The notes under the pieces were generated by a model, which was not told the origin of the DNA, searched no databases, and saw only the letters and a list, made by a program, of their open reading frames with translations. A DNA stretch of 64,000 nt from the NCBI RefSeq assembly GCF_007995245.1, contig NZ_VCBA01000008.1, positions 1,940-65,939 on the forward strand. The letters are read 5' to 3'. Below, piece after piece: positions 8,821 through 18,621 of this stretch. How positions within the stretch are numbered: the first letter of the stretch is position 1; each line of letters opens with the position of its first letter. Origin of the DNA: Tateyamaria sp. syn59. Lineage in GTDB: Bacteria > Pseudomonadota > Alphaproteobacteria > Rhodobacterales > Rhodobacteraceae. Position numbers and translations under genes: made by a program.

Positions 8821-10025
8821 CGCCGTTCACACTGACCAACCACGCGGCGCGGCGCGTTTTTTTGCACCGGCACGGCTTGTCGGACACTCCAGCGGGGGCG
8901 GCGCACGGAACTGCTTTGCTGGACGTGATCACGCAGCTTGGGTTTGTCCAACTGGACAGCATAAACACCGTCGCGCGCGCGCATGATCTGATCCTGTTTT
9001 CGCGCAAGCCGCGCTACCGCACCAAGAACCTCAAAAACTTGTATGAACGGGACCGCGCCCTGTTCGAACACTGGACCCACGACGCGGCCGTGATCCCGGC
9101 GGCATTTTATCCCTACTGGCACCTGCGCCGCGAGCGCGACGCCGCCCGCCTCCGCGAGAAGTGGAGCGCCTGGCGCCGTGAAGGGTTCGAGGCAAAGTTT
9201 CAACCCGTTCTCGACCGCATCCGCGAACGCGGGCCGTGCTGTTCCGGCGACGTGGGTGAAGATGAAAAACGCGGGTCCGGCGGATGGTGGGATTGGCACC
9301 CGTCCAAAACCGCGCTCGAATACCTGTGGCGCAGCGGGGCCTTGCAAGTGGTCAAGCGCGAGGGCTTCCAGAAGTATTACGACCTGACCGAACGTGTCCT
9401 TGACGCCCGCACCATCGGAAATGCACCAGACGCCGAGGAAACCATCGACTGGTGCTGCCGCGAAGCTTTGGATCGCCTGGGCTTTGCCACACATGGCGAA
9501 TTGGCAGCGTTTTGGGACCATATCAGCCCGGCAGAGGCCAAAGCGTGGTGCGCGCAAGCCCTCGAAAGCGGCCGCATTATCGAGGTGCAGGTAACGGGCG
9601 TTGATGGCTCAGTGCGTCCCGCCTATGCTTGGCCATCCTTGCCCGATGATCTGGCACGCGACTGTGAGCCGACCGGGCGCCTGCGCGTTCTTAGCCCGTT
9701 TGACCCGGCTTTGCGCGACCGCAAGCGCGCCGAGCGCCTGTTCGGCTTCGCCTACCGGATCGAGATTTTCGTGCCAGAGCCCAAGCGGACCTATGGCTAC
9801 TATGTCTTCCCGATGCTGGAAGGCGACCGCGTTGTAGGCCGCGTCGACATGAAAGCGCACCGGGCTGATGACGTCTTGCGCGTCCGTGCCCTCTGGCCCG
9901 AGCGCAAGATCCGCTGGGGAAAGGGACGACACGCCGCGTTTGAGGCAGAGCTTGACCGCATATCTCGATTGGCAGGTGTATCGAACGTCGCATTTGATGA
10001 TGGCTGGCTGCGCACAGCGCTTTAG
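8817..10025 (+). CDS. YcaQ-type winged-helix DNA glycosylase
   Basis: 402-residue protein of the HTH_42/YcaQ (AlkX, AZL) family. Signatures: FVQLDSINTVARAHDLIL at residues about 42-59, containing the QxD catalytic motif of these glycosylases, and winged-helix segments across the protein. Family members unhook interstrand crosslinks and remove bulky alkylated bases. The GTG start overlaps the LacI stop as GTGA. Co-occurrence with a LacI regulator and the 5-oxoprolinase genes on one transcript is inferred from spacing only. Confidence 0.87.
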   Translation: MTPFTLTNHAARRVFLHRHGLSDTPAGAAHGTALLDVITQLGFVQLDSINTVARAHDLILFSRKPRYRTKNLKNLYERDRALFEHWTHDAAVIPAAFYPYWHLRRERDAARLREKWSAWRREGFEAKFQPVLDRIRERGPCCSGDVGEDEKRGSGGWWDWHPSKTALEYLWRSGALQVVKREGFQKYYDLTERVLDARTIGNAPDAEETIDWCCREALDRLGFATHGELAAFWDHISPAEAKAWCAQALESGRIIEVQVTGVDGSVRPAYAWPSLPDDLARDCEPTGRLRVLSPFDPALRDRKRAERLFGFAYRIEIFVPEPKRTYGYYVFPMLEGDRVVGRVDMKAHRADDVLRVRALWPERKIRWGKGRHAAFEAELDRISRLAGVSNVAFDDGWLRTAL

Positions 10026-10062
10026 CGTTGCACCCGCAGACGCAGTGCGTACGCTGCCGCTC

Positions 10063-10812
10063 ATGGCCCCTGATGCAACATATGTGCCCCGTGTCCGATC
10101 CGTCGGCCTGGAGGGCGTGCTTGTCACCTTCGGCGACACGGCAACGGATGCTGCTAACCGCGCAGCCATCGCCTTTCGTAGCGAAATAGACGGACAAGAC
10201 TGGGACATGGTGGCCGAAAGCAGCAGCACACTGGTGTCAGCGTTTTTCCGGATTGATCTGTCAGAACATCGCTTCGAAGACATCGCCGCTCGGCTCGAAG
10301 ACGTGCTGAGCAGGCAGAACTGGGGGGCAGCACCCCTGCCCGCAGGCCGCGCATTGTGGACCATTCCAGCGGTCTTTGGCGGCGACCGGGCACCGCAACT
10401 ACGTGAAGCTGCCGAAGCTGCGGGCCTCAGCGAAGCCGACGCGATGCAGGATCTGACCTCGACCCGGCTGCGGGTTCTGACGCTGGGCTTTGCGCCGGGT
10501 CAGCCTTATCTCGGCACGTTGAGTGATGCCTGGAACATCCCGCGACAGAAACAGCTTACGCCGAATGTGCCCGCCGGAGCGCTGGTGGCAGCGGTCCGGC
10601 AGATCTGCCTGTTTGCAAAGGATACGCCCACCGGCTGGCTTCACGTGGGCCAAAGCGCGTTCGCGTGTTTCCGTCCAAGCGGGGACACGCCCTTTCCTCT
10701 CGCGCCGGGCGATGAGGTGCAATTCGCCGACATCTCGGCCCGCGAACTCGCACGGATCGAGGCGAAGGTGACCGATGGGACGGGCGGTGCAACACGGACG
10801 GTGCTGGAATGA
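10063..10812 (+). CDS. pxpB: 5-oxoprolinase subunit PxpB (allophanate hydrolase subunit 1-like)
   Basis: About 249 residues of the KipI/PxpB family. The C-terminal half shows the typical LRVLTLGFAPGQPYLG and RQKQLTPNVPAGALVAA segments. With PxpA and PxpC it forms the bacterial ATP-dependent 5-oxoprolinase that opens pyroglutamate to glutamate. The start is uncertain: ATG 10063 avoids overlap with the upstream gene, while in-frame ATGs at 9997/10000 would add 22 residues and overlap it; none has a good ribosome binding site. It overlaps pxpC by ATGA. Confidence 0.87.
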   Translation: MAPDATYVPRVRSVGLEGVLVTFGDTATDAANRAAIAFRSEIDGQDWDMVAESSSTLVSAFFRIDLSEHRFEDIAARLEDVLSRQNWGAAPLPAGRALWTIPAVFGGDRAPQLREAAEAAGLSEADAMQDLTSTRLRVLTLGFAPGQPYLGTLSDAWNIPRQKQLTPNVPAGALVAAVRQICLFAKDTPTGWLHVGQSAFACFRPSGDTPFPLAPGDEVQFADISARELARIEAKVTDGTGGATRTVLE

Positions 10813-11831
10813 CCGCGCTGCACGTGCACCAAGTCGGGCCAGGCGTCGCTGTACAAGACCTCGGTCGGACCGGATTTCTCGCCAAGGGTCTGACACGCGG
10901 GGGCGCGGCCGACCGGTTGGCCGTGTACGAAGGAGCGGCGCTATTGGGTCAGGCAGCCGACCTCGCCGTTGTGGAAATGGTCGGCACCGGTGGCACGTTT
11001 GAAGCGACTGCAGATGTTCGCATTGCACTCTCCGGCGCCGAAATGACGGCCCAGATCGATGGCGCGGCGGTGGCGTGGAACGCAAGTCACAGTGTTCCTG
11101 CTGGCAGTCTGCTCAGCATCGGGCCTACACGGGCGGGTACTTACGGCTACCTGAATATCGGCGGCGGTTTTGAAACAGATGTCATGCTGGGATCACGCGC
11201 GACGCACCAGTCCTGCGGGCTGGGCACATTGATTGCCGCCGGGGATACACTGCCCGTCGGACAGGACACGCGCACAGACATTGGCCTGACGCTTCCGCGC
11301 GATACCCGGTTCACCGGCGGCACGGTGCGGATCGTGCCAAGCATGCAGACCGACGATTTCGCACCGGAGACGCGGGCACGGTTTGAACAAACAACCTTTC
11401 GCCGTGACCCACGGGCCAACCGGCAGGGCATCCGCATGGACAGTGATGGCGAAGGCTTCTCCGCAGCCAAGGCGCTCGGCATCGTGAGTGAGGTTATCGT
11501 ACCCGGCGACATCCAGATCACCGGCGACGGCACGCCCTTTGTCCTGATGGCGGAAAGCCAGACAACGGGCGGCTACCCGCGGATTGGCACCGTTCTGCCA
11601 TGTGATCTGCCGCGCGTGGCACAAGCGCCTGCGGGGGCGTCCCTGCAGTTTCAGTTCGTCAGCCTGGAAGAGGGCGCTGCCATCGAAGCCCGGGCGCGCG
11701 CTGCCTGGGCAGCGCTACCCAAGGCAGCAACGCCTTTGGTGCGTGATCCCGCCACGATACAGGACCTCTTGAGCTACCAACTGGTCGGGGGTGCAATCTC
11801 TGCCACCGATGCTCCGCTGGACAAAGGATAA
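10809..11831 (+). CDS. pxpC: 5-oxoprolinase subunit PxpC (biotin-dependent carboxyltransferase family)
   Basis: 340 residues of the KipA/PxpC family (allophanate hydrolase subunit 2-like). Diagnostic segments are VGPGVAVQDLGRTGFLAKGL near the N-terminus, GTYGYLNIGGGF, and ESQTTGGYPRIGTV. It works with PxpB and PxpA in pyroglutamate hydrolysis. The start overlaps pxpB (ATGA), and pxpA begins 4 bases after its stop, so the three subunits are one translational unit. Confidence 0.92.
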   Translation: MTALHVHQVGPGVAVQDLGRTGFLAKGLTRGGAADRLAVYEGAALLGQAADLAVVEMVGTGGTFEATADVRIALSGAEMTAQIDGAAVAWNASHSVPAGSLLSIGPTRAGTYGYLNIGGGFETDVMLGSRATHQSCGLGTLIAAGDTLPVGQDTRTDIGLTLPRDTRFTGGTVRIVPSMQTDDFAPETRARFEQTTFRRDPRANRQGIRMDSDGEGFSAAKALGIVSEVIVPGDIQITGDGTPFVLMAESQTTGGYPRIGTVLPCDLPRVAQAPAGASLQFQFVSLEEGAAIEARARAAWAALPKAATPLVRDPATIQDLLSYQLVGGAISATDAPLDKG

Positions 11832-11835
11832 GGAA

Positions 11836-12603
11836 ATGCAAGTCGACTTGAACGCCGATATGGGCGAAAGCTTTGGTCCCTGGAAAATGGGCAACGATGC
11901 TGCGCTGCTGAACACCGTCACCTCAGCCAATATCGCGTGCGGCGCCCATGCTGGTGATCCCGACGTGATGGCGACAACGATGAGCATCGCGTTGGAGAAG
12001 GGCGTCGGGATCGGATCGCATCCGGGCTTTGCCGACATCCAGGGGTTTGGCCGGCGGCGCATCGACATGCCGCTGAAGTCTCTGCAGAATTCCATCCGCT
12101 GCCAGGTGGGCGCAAGCCTCGGCATGGCCAACGCCCTTGGCGCCACGGTACGGCATATCAAACTGCACGGGGCGCTCGGCAACATGACGTCCGAGAATGA
12201 GGATATGGCGCGCGCCTGTTACGAGGCGGCCCTGTCTGCCCATCCCGACGCGATCATCATGGTTCTGGCCGCGACCGCACAGGAACGCGCCATCCGCTCT
12301 ATCGGAGCGCGCTTTGCCTGCGAAATCTTTGCCGACCGCGCCTACAATGACGACGCAACACTGGTCGATCGCCGTCAGCCAGGGGCTATCATCCATGATG
12401 CTGACCTCGCGGGCAAACGGATGGTCGACATGGTCCAGGCACAGGCCATCATCACCGAAAGCGGCAAACGGATCGAAACGCCCATCGACTCGATCTGCTG
12501 CCACGGGGACACGCCCGAAGCAGTGGACATCGCGGCCTCTGTCCGCCGCACGCTGGAGGGCGAAGGGATTGCCGTAAAGACATTTGAAGGCCGGATAGCC
12601 TAA
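11836..12603 (+). CDS. pxpA: 5-oxoprolinase subunit PxpA (LamB/YcsF family)
   Basis: 255 residues, full length for the family. The N-terminus MQVDLNADMGESFG and the segments ANIACGAHAGDP and KLHGALGN are LamB/YcsF signatures. It is the third subunit of ATP-dependent 5-oxoprolinase. ATG 11836 is chosen for AAGGA 3-7 bases upstream; the frame is open further back into pxpC. It ends the operon that starts with the LacI gene, and converges with a TetR gene 12 bases away. Confidence 0.93.
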   Translation: MQVDLNADMGESFGPWKMGNDAALLNTVTSANIACGAHAGDPDVMATTMSIALEKGVGIGSHPGFADIQGFGRRRIDMPLKSLQNSIRCQVGASLGMANALGATVRHIKLHGALGNMTSENEDMARACYEAALSAHPDAIIMVLAATAQERAIRSIGARFACEIFADRAYNDDATLVDRRQPGAIIHDADLAGKRMVDMVQAQAIITESGKRIETPIDSICCHGDTPEAVDIAASVRRTLEGEGIAVKTFEGRIA

Positions 12604-12615
12604 CCCAGCCCTTCG

Positions 12616-13176
12616 CTAGACGGCGCGGGATACGAGCGTCGCGATAGCAGCCTCAAACCGCGCTGGGTCGCCAGCGGCACGGGCCATGATTTGAGCGCCT
12701 TCGACCTGTGCCATGGCCGCCTGCGCGTCCGCGCGCGGATCAACGACCTGCTGCACACTGCCATCGGATTGCCCAAGCCGAAACACGGTTTCAAGCCAGG
12801 CCGTCACGTCCCGGTGGAACGCAGCAAGCTCGGCCGTGGTCTCTTCTGGCAGCACTGTCTGGGTGACCGACAGCGCCACACATAGGCACAGGCTGCGCCC
12901 CCCGTCTGACGCAGTGCGATAGAGCCCAAGAAAGCTCAAGAGCCGCGCGCTTGCTGTCGGATGACTGTCGGATATGTCCTGCAATCTCTGAACGAAAACG
13001 GATCGGTAGCGCGCGATCAGCGCCAGAGACAGATCGCCCTTTGACGGAAAGTGGTAGTGAACCGACGCCTTGCGAATATCAGCGCCAGCGGCAAGGTCCG
13101 CAAAGCTGAACCCGTCAAAGCCTCGCTGGCGCGCCAAGTGCTCTGCCTGATCAAGAAGATGCGTTTTTGTTTCCAC
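12616..13176 (-). CDS. TetR/AcrR family transcriptional regulator
   Basis: 186 residues. The TetR helix-turn-helix lies at residues about 20-50 (FSFADLAAGADIRKASVHYHF). The GTG start at 13176 matches the usual TetR length, with an AGGTAGGT stretch 3 bases upstream; a longer open frame to 13245 has no support. Its 5' region overlaps the imperfect inverted repeat at 13182-13197, so autoregulation and control of the divergent cupin/amine oxidase pair are likely. Ligand unknown. Confidence 0.87.
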   Translation of the reverse strand: METKTHLLDQAEHLARQRGFDGFSFADLAAGADIRKASVHYHFPSKGDLSLALIARYRSVFVQRLQDISDSHPTASARLLSFLGLYRTASDGGRSLCLCVALSVTQTVLPEETTAELAAFHRDVTAWLETVFRLGQSDGSVQQVVDPRADAQAAMAQVEGAQIMARAAGDPARFEAAIATLVSRAV

Positions 13177-13178
13177 TG

Positions 13179-13266
13179 ACCTACCTATAGATAGATACTT
13201 CCACAGTATATTTTGAATGGTAAGTGGGGCAGTTACCTTGCACATTCAAGTCAATTACCTACCTAT
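13179..13266. promoter_or_regulatory. Divergent promoter region with repeated ACCTACCTAT and a TetR-like dyad
   Basis: The 10-mer ACCTACCTAT occurs at 13179-13188 and again at 13257-13266. At the first copy, TACCTAT (13182-13188) and ATAGATA (13191-13197) form an inverted repeat with a 2-base spacer and one mismatch, the geometry of TetR operators. The first copy lies over the TetR ribosome binding site, the second 32 bases before the cupin ATG. Confidence 0.5.
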
Positions 13267-13297
13267 TGGAAGGCAATGCGATAAAAGGCTAGTGAAC

Positions 13298-13969
13298 ATG
13301 GAACTGAACGCCGACTTCACCCAGACCGTACTCGTTCTAAACGCAGACAACCCATGGCGAAAGTCCCCCTCTGCCGGGGTCGAGCGCAAGATGCTGGACC
13401 GGATCGGGGATGAGGTCGCGCGGGCCACCACGATTGTGCGTTTTGCGCCCGGCAGCGCGTTTGCTCCGCACACCCATGACGGCGGGGAGGAATACATTGT
13501 GCTCGAAGGTGTGTTTCAGGACGAAGCGGGTGACTTTCCTGTGGGCACATATGTGCGTAACCCGCCCACGTCGCGCCACACGCCCAGTTCGAAACCCGGC
13601 GCGACGATCTTTGTGAAGCTCTGGCAGTTCGACCCCGAAGACCGGCAACACGTGCGCGTTGATATGAATACCGTGAAAACCGAGCCAGACCAGAAGCGCG
13701 TCGGCGTGGAAACAGCCATCCTGTTCGAGGACGCGCAAGAACATGTTGCACTTGAGGTCTGGCAACCCGATGTCACCCACCAGTTTCACGCGCCCGGTGG
13801 CGCCGAAATCCTGATCCTAGAAGGCGCAGTGTCTGACGGCGATACAACACTCGGCCCGCGGGACTGGATGCGTCTGGCGCCGGGCAGTGCTGCGACGATG
13901 ACATCCGGACCGGCAGGCGCACGCATATGGACCAAGACCGGCCACCTCCGCCAGATGATCACGCAGTGA
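13298..13969 (+). CDS. ChrR-like double cupin protein
   Basis: 223 residues with two cupin-like halves. The first contains [14 protein letters not shown] (about residues 61-74), the metal-ligand pattern of ChrR-type zinc cupins. The second is around [13 protein letters not shown]. There is no N-terminal anti-sigma domain, so this is the cupin part only. ATG 13298 follows AAAAGGCTAG; an upstream extension to 13217 would run through the promoter region. The last codons overlap the following FAD gene, making the two an operon. Function not assigned. Confidence 0.8.
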   Translation: MELNADFTQTVLVLNADNPWRKSPSAGVERKMLDRIGDEVARATTIVRFAPGSAFAPHTHDGGEEYIVLEGVFQDEAGDFPVGTYVRNPPTSRHTPSSKPGATIFVKLWQFDPEDRQHVRVDMNTVKTEPDQKRVGVETAILFEDAQEHVALEVWQPDVTHQFHAPGGAEILILEGAVSDGDTTLGPRDWMRLAPGSAATMTSGPAGARIWTKTGHLRQMITQ

Positions 13970-15018
13970 CACGTGCGCTGGTTCTGGGCGCTGGCCTTGC
14001 GGGGTTGGTTGCCGCGCTGCGCCTTCATCAGGTCGGGCATGATGTTACTGTGCTCGAGGCACGGGACCGTGTCGGTGGGCGCGCCCTGACCCTCCCGGTC
14101 GCGCAGGGCGGTATAGACCTTGGCCCCGCCTGGATTTGGCCCGCCTACCAGCCAAACATCATGGCGTTGCTGAACGAGATGGACATGAGCACCCTGCCCC
14201 AGGACGAGACGGGCGACTTCGTACTTGAAACCGAAGGCAACCTGCAACGTGGCGCCTTCCCCAAACGATATACCGATGCTGCTCGCATCCGGAGCGGGGT
14301 TCAAACGCTCGCGCAGCGCGTGGCCGCTGCCCTGCCACAGGGCACTATCCACCTGACACAAGAGGTACATACGCTCGACCTGCGCGGGCGACCACAGGTC
14401 ACAACACAGTCCGGCACGTGGAAAGCCGATGTCGTAATCTGCGCTGTGCCAGGACCGATCGCCGCTGCGTGGAAGGTCACACCAGCGTGGCCGACGCCAG
14501 TAGCGCAAGGGCTTGTCCGGTGGCCGACTTGGATGGCGGCCCATGCCAAAGTGGTTGTGCAATATGACGACCCTTTCTGGCGCGACGCGGGCCTGTCAGG
14601 CGGCGCGATCAGTCACCGTGGGCCGCTTTTTGAAATTGCCGACCAGTCGGATACCGAAGCCGGAGTATTCGCATTGTTCGGCTTTGTCAGTCTTCCGTTC
14701 GACGCCCGGCAGGATCAAGCAGAGCTCACGCGCCGGTCACTTGCACAATTGAAACGCTTGTTCGGGCCAAAGGCTGCACAGCCTCGTCGCACTGCAGTGA
14801 TGGACTGGGCAGCAGAACGCCTTACGGCCACGCCTGCAGACCGGACGCAACCGCATGGTCATCCGAACTACGGCGCACTGTCAGCCACCGGTTCAGTTGG
14901 CGGGCGCCTGTTCTTTGCCGGGGCCGAAGTGTCCGCTACCCATGGAGGGCTGATCGAAGGCGCAATCGAAACGGGCGAGCATGCGGCGGCAATGGCGGCC
15001 AGAGCCTTGGTCAGTTAA
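13966..15018 (+). CDS. FAD-dependent amine oxidase-family protein
   Basis: About 350 residues. The N-terminus has the FAD motif [15 protein letters not shown] and [10 protein letters not shown], typical of flavin monoamine oxidases. The C-terminus has [20 protein letters not shown], the second FAD contact region. At 350 residues it is shorter than classical monoamine oxidases (about 450). The GTG start at 13966 gives a GTGA overlap with the cupin stop; an in-frame ATG at 13927 is possible. The stop shares a TTAA palindrome with the convergent tviB-like gene. Confidence 0.83.
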   Translation: MTRALVLGAGLAGLVAALRLHQVGHDVTVLEARDRVGGRALTLPVAQGGIDLGPAWIWPAYQPNIMALLNEMDMSTLPQDETGDFVLETEGNLQRGAFPKRYTDAARIRSGVQTLAQRVAAALPQGTIHLTQEVHTLDLRGRPQVTTQSGTWKADVVICAVPGPIAAAWKVTPAWPTPVAQGLVRWPTWMAAHAKVVVQYDDPFWRDAGLSGGAISHRGPLFEIADQSDTEAGVFALFGFVSLPFDARQDQAELTRRSLAQLKRLFGPKAAQPRRTAVMDWAAERLTATPADRTQPHGHPNYGALSATGSVGGRLFFAGAEVSATHGGLIEGAIETGEHAAAMAARALVS

Positions 15019-16304
15019 AGCCGCAGATCGCTTTCATCAGGACCGAATACCGCTTTCATATCGAACAAAACGCCCTTGTCCGCCAGCAATGCCCGCAAGC
15101 GCCCCGCACCTTGGTGAACAAACTCATCATGCGGCACCGCCAGGACCACGGCGTCATAGACGCTCTTATCCGGCAGCACGTCTAGCAAATCGACACCATA
15201 TTCTGCCTGCACCTGCTGTGCATCGGCCCATGGATCATGAATGTCCACCTGCAGCCCGTAGCTTTCCAACTCGCCCACCATATCAATGACTTTGGTATTG
15301 CGAATGTCGGCGCAATTCGGCTTGAACGTGACCCCCAGGATCAGCGCCCGGCCCCCATGCAGGCGCGCCTGCGCCCGGATCATCGCCTTGACCAATAGTG
15401 AAACGGCGTGTTGCGCCATACCATCATTGATCTCGCGCGCCATGCGGATGACATCGGGGATGTGTCCGGCGGAGATTGACTTGTCGATCAGGTAATAAGG
15501 ATCAACCCCGATACAGTGCCCGCCGACCAGGCCCGGCGTATAGCGATGGAAATTCCACTTGGTCGTCGCGGCATCCAGCACGGCCGTCGTATCAATGCCC
15601 AGATGTGAAAAGATGATCGACAGTTCATTGATCAGGGCAATGTTCACGTCACGTTGCGTGTTCTCGATCACCTTGGAGGCTTCGGCCACGCGAATGGTCG
15701 GTGCCAAATGAGTGCCTGCCGTGATGATGGTGCTGTAAAGCGCGTCAATGGCACGCCCCGCTTCGGGTGTGGATCCTGATGTGACCTTGATGATCTTGGG
15801 CAGTGGACGCGCCTTGTCGCCGGGATTGATACGTTCGGGACTGTATCCCGCGTAGAAATCAGTGTTGAGCGTCAGGCCTGACACGTCCTCAACCAGCGGC
15901 AGGCAGTCTTCCTCGGTCGCGCCGGGGTAGACCGTGCTTTCAAAGATCACGATGTCGCCCCGGCTGATCACCTCGCCCACAGTACGTGAGGCCGCCAAAA
16001 GCGGGCCAAGGTTGGGTTGCCGATGACTGTCGATAGGGGTCGGAACAGCGACGATGTAAACGTTGCAGTCGGCAAGCTCGGCCAGGTCAGTGGTACACCG
16101 CAAATGTCTGGCCGCGCCCAGATCGTCAAGCTCGCTCGTGCTGTCAACGCCAGCCTGCAACTCCGCCACCCGATCTGCATTCAGATCAAAGCCGATCGTC
16201 GGCCGCTTCTTTCCGAATTCAAAGGCGAGCGGCAGCCCAACATAGCCCAGGCCGATCACGGCCACGCGCATGTCATCCAGGGTTGGCAGGGGAGCTTGGG
16301 TCAT
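15015..16304 (-). CDS. tviB: UDP-N-acetylhexosamine/UDP-sugar 6-dehydrogenase (TviB-like)
   Basis: 429 residues of the UDP-glucose/GDP-mannose dehydrogenase family, closest in layout to TviB/WbpA-type enzymes that oxidise UDP-N-acetylhexosamines to uronic acids. Motifs: [16 protein letters not shown] (NAD fold), [20 protein letters not shown] (Lys/Asn catalytic helix) and [12 protein letters not shown] (catalytic Cys). ATG 16304 is preceded by AAAGGCG. No glycosyltransferase or epimerase is adjacent, so it stands apart from any visible polysaccharide cluster. Exact sugar specificity is inference. Confidence 0.85.
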   Translation of the reverse strand: MTQAPLPTLDDMRVAVIGLGYVGLPLAFEFGKKRPTIGFDLNADRVAELQAGVDSTSELDDLGAARHLRCTTDLAELADCNVYIVAVPTPIDSHRQPNLGPLLAASRTVGEVISRGDIVIFESTVYPGATEEDCLPLVEDVSGLTLNTDFYAGYSPERINPGDKARPLPKIIKVTSGSTPEAGRAIDALYSTIITAGTHLAPTIRVAEASKVIENTQRDVNIALINELSIIFSHLGIDTTAVLDAATTKWNFHRYTPGLVGGHCIGVDPYYLIDKSISAGHIPDVIRMAREINDGMAQHAVSLLVKAMIRAQARLHGGRALILGVTFKPNCADIRNTKVIDMVGELESYGLQVDIHDPWADAQQVQAEYGVDLLDVLPDKSVYDAVVLAVPHDEFVHQGAGRLRALLADKGVLFDMKAVFGPDESDLRL

Positions 16305-16363
16305 GTCATGCGCCTTTGTGTTGCGGTGCCTTGCGTAGCGCTGCAACACACGCGACGCAATAT

Positions 16364-16392
16364 GGTGGGCAGGCAGCACCCGCCCAGCCACC
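16364..16392 (-). terminator. GC-rich hairpin at the end of the Gfo/uxuA operon
   Basis: On the minus strand, GGTGG pairs with CCACC and, inside, GGGCGGG pairs with CCTGCCC (one G-T pair) around a short loop. It lies 32 bases after the stop of the last dehydrogenase gene (16424) and before tviB. No T-run follows, so it may be a 3'-end stabiliser rather than an intrinsic terminator. Confidence 0.35.
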
Positions 16393-16423
16393 GGTTCGAA
16401 AAGGTGATGACAGCGTGATTAGG

Positions 16424-17431
16424 TCAGCCGACAGATACGACCTGTCCAGAGCCTGCGGCGGTCTTGATAGCTTCGATCACCTGAACGGCCCGCAGGCCAT
16501 CGGCGCCACTGACAAGCGGTTCGGCCTTCCCCTTGATGACCTCTGCGAAATGCAAAATCTGGGCTTTCAACGGATCGGACAAGGGCAGCGGCACACGCGT
16601 CTGGTTTATGGGTGCCCACCAGTCGGGACCACCTTTCTGTGTCCAGAGGCTGAGGTTCGGCAGGGACAGACTGCCCTTGGTACCCCCAATGAGATAGCTT
16701 GACTGATCGGTCTTTGGATAAGCCGGGTTTTCGCCTGCGGTCAGTTCCCAACTCCACGGCCCCAGCGCGACGTCCGACAGGTTCACCGTCCCCAGTGCAC
16801 CGCTGGCAAACCGCAGTGTGGCCACGGTGACCTCCTCTGCCTCCGCACCTCGTACGGCGCTGCTTTCCATGGCCTGCACATGGCTAATCGGTCCGCACAG
16901 ATACATCAAAAGGTCGATGTCGTGTATCAGATTGATGAACAACGGCCCGGCACCGGCCCCCTGTCGCCAGGCCTGCGCAAAATAGTCGTCCGGCTTGGGC
17001 AGCCAGCAGGTGCCCTGCACCGTCGTCACCGTTCCCAGTTTGCCCTCGGCGATGATCTCATGTGCTTTCACCACCAGCGGATTGTGGCGCCGGTGATGGC
17101 CGACCAGGATCGGCACGCCCGCCTTCGTCGCGGCCTGTACGACGGCAACACCATCTGCGGCGGTCGCCGTAAACGGCTTTTCAATCAGAATCGGACAGTC
17201 GGCATCAATCAGCTTCATCGCCATGTCCGCGTGCAGATGGTTCGGCACCGCAAGGATGACGCCGTCCGATTGCGCGGCAAGCTCGGACAGACTGTTCACA
17301 ATTGGCCAAGGCACTTCTTCCTTCAGTGCAGGATCAAACACCCCGGCAACGGTGACCCCAGACGCCCGTTCGATGGCATCAAGGTGTTGGCGTCCTATCA
17401 AGCCGACACCGGCAACGCCGATCCGCGTCAT
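16424..17431 (-). CDS. Gfo/Idh/MocA family oxidoreductase (1 of 4)
   Basis: 335 residues. It has an N-terminal NAD(P)-binding fold (RIGVAGVGLIGRQHL), the family motif EKPF (ILIEKPFTA, about residue 95) and a C-terminal Gfo/Idh/MocA substrate domain. Members oxidise or reduce hydroxyls of sugars, inositols or sugar acids. It is the last gene of a chain in which every gene overlaps the next by ATGA; the uxuA gene is immediately upstream. The substrate is not predictable from sequence, but uronate-derived compounds are likely from context. Confidence 0.88.
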   Translation of the reverse strand: MTRIGVAGVGLIGRQHLDAIERASGVTVAGVFDPALKEEVPWPIVNSLSELAAQSDGVILAVPNHLHADMAMKLIDADCPILIEKPFTATAADGVAVVQAATKAGVPILVGHHRRHNPLVVKAHEIIAEGKLGTVTTVQGTCWLPKPDDYFAQAWRQGAGAGPLFINLIHDIDLLMYLCGPISHVQAMESSAVRGAEAEEVTVATLRFASGALGTVNLSDVALGPWSWELTAGENPAYPKTDQSSYLIGGTKGSLSLPNLSLWTQKGGPDWWAPINQTRVPLPLSDPLKAQILHFAEVIKGKAEPLVSGADGLRAVQVIEAIKTAAGSGQVVSVG

Positions 17432-18621
17432 GCTTGCATCGCCGTAACGGCCGCCATGATGCCGCGCAGCTCAGCCAGACCGCGCATACGGCCGATCAAG
17501 GGGTAGCCGGGCAGGCTGTCGCGTTCTCGATCCATCAGCAGTTCCTGCCCATGGTCCGGGCGCATCGGGATGGCGTGATCGGCGCGCCCTTCGGCCCGGC
17601 GCCGTGCTTCCTCCTGCATGAGTGCGGATATGGTCGCGACCATATCCGTGTCGCCTTCCAGGTGCGCGGCTTCGAAAAAAGTCGGGCGCGCAGGGTCAGG
17701 AGAGCTGAGCCGCTTGGTGTTGCGCAGATGCGCGAAGTGGAGCCGCGGCCCCAGTCGCCGCACAAAATCCGCCGCATCGAAATCTGCCGCGACGCCAAGG
17801 GACCCGGTACAAAGCGTTGCACCATTCGCCTGCGTATCCACAGCGTTCAGCACCGCTTCATAGTCGTCAGTCGAGGACATGACACGCGGCAAACCCAGAA
17901 GGGAAAAAGGCGGGTCATCGGGATGGCAGCACAAACGCAGGCCCAACCGTTCAGCCACGGGCGCCACCTCCGCCAGAAAATCAATTAGGTGGCGCCGCAA
18001 CGCATCTGCATCAATGTCGCGATAGGTGTCCAGCCGCGCACGAACGTCATCAAGCGTCCAACCATCATTCGCCCCAGGGAGTCCCGCGATCACCGTGCGG
18101 GTCAACTCCGTTTTGGCAGCATCATCCATCGGGGCAAGGGCGGCCCGCGCCGCTTCATGCACCTCGTCCGAGTAATCGTCAGCAGCACCTGCGCGGTTTA
18201 GAATGTAAAGATCGAAGGCTGCAAACTGCGCAAGATCAAACAGTATCGCCGTGCCGCCATGGGGCAGCTGCGCACGGGTCTGGGTTCGGGTCCAGTCAAG
18301 GATTGGCATAAAGTTGTAGCAGATCGTACGCACACCCGCCTCGGCGAGAGCTGTCATGCTGTCAATGTATGCCGCCACATGCGCTGGCATATCTGGGCCT
18401 TGGGTCTTGATGGCCTCGGACACGGGCAGGCTTTCAACCACTTCCCAACGCAAACTCGCCGCCTCGATCATCGTCTTGCGATCGGCAATGTCCTGCGCCG
18501 TCCAAACCTCGCCGGGCGGAACATCATGCAAGGCCGTGACAACACCCGTCGCACCAACCTGCGGTATGTCGGATAATTGCGTCGGGTCATCCGGCCCAAA
18601 CCAGCGCCAGCATTCAATCAT
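17428..18621 (-). CDS. uxuA: Mannonate dehydratase
   Basis: 397 residues, the family length, starting MIECWRWFGPDDP, which aligns with the UxuA N-terminus. It dehydrates D-mannonate to 2-keto-3-deoxy-D-gluconate (Fe2+/Mn2+ dependent). LCCHPDDPPFSLLGLPR and HFAHLRNTKR are typical segments. ATG 18621 is preferred over the ATG at 18630 because it gives an ATGA overlap with the upstream gene and AAGGAT lies about 9 bases before it. Partners uxaC and uxuB are divergent nearby and kdgK follows them. Confidence 0.94.
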   Translation of the reverse strand: MIECWRWFGPDDPTQLSDIPQVGATGVVTALHDVPPGEVWTAQDIADRKTMIEAASLRWEVVESLPVSEAIKTQGPDMPAHVAAYIDSMTALAEAGVRTICYNFMPILDWTRTQTRAQLPHGGTAILFDLAQFAAFDLYILNRAGAADDYSDEVHEAARAALAPMDDAAKTELTRTVIAGLPGANDGWTLDDVRARLDTYRDIDADALRRHLIDFLAEVAPVAERLGLRLCCHPDDPPFSLLGLPRVMSSTDDYEAVLNAVDTQANGATLCTGSLGVAADFDAADFVRRLGPRLHFAHLRNTKRLSSPDPARPTFFEAAHLEGDTDMVATISALMQEEARRRAEGRADHAIPMRPDHGQELLMDRERDSLPGYPLIGRMRGLAELRGIMAAVTAMQA

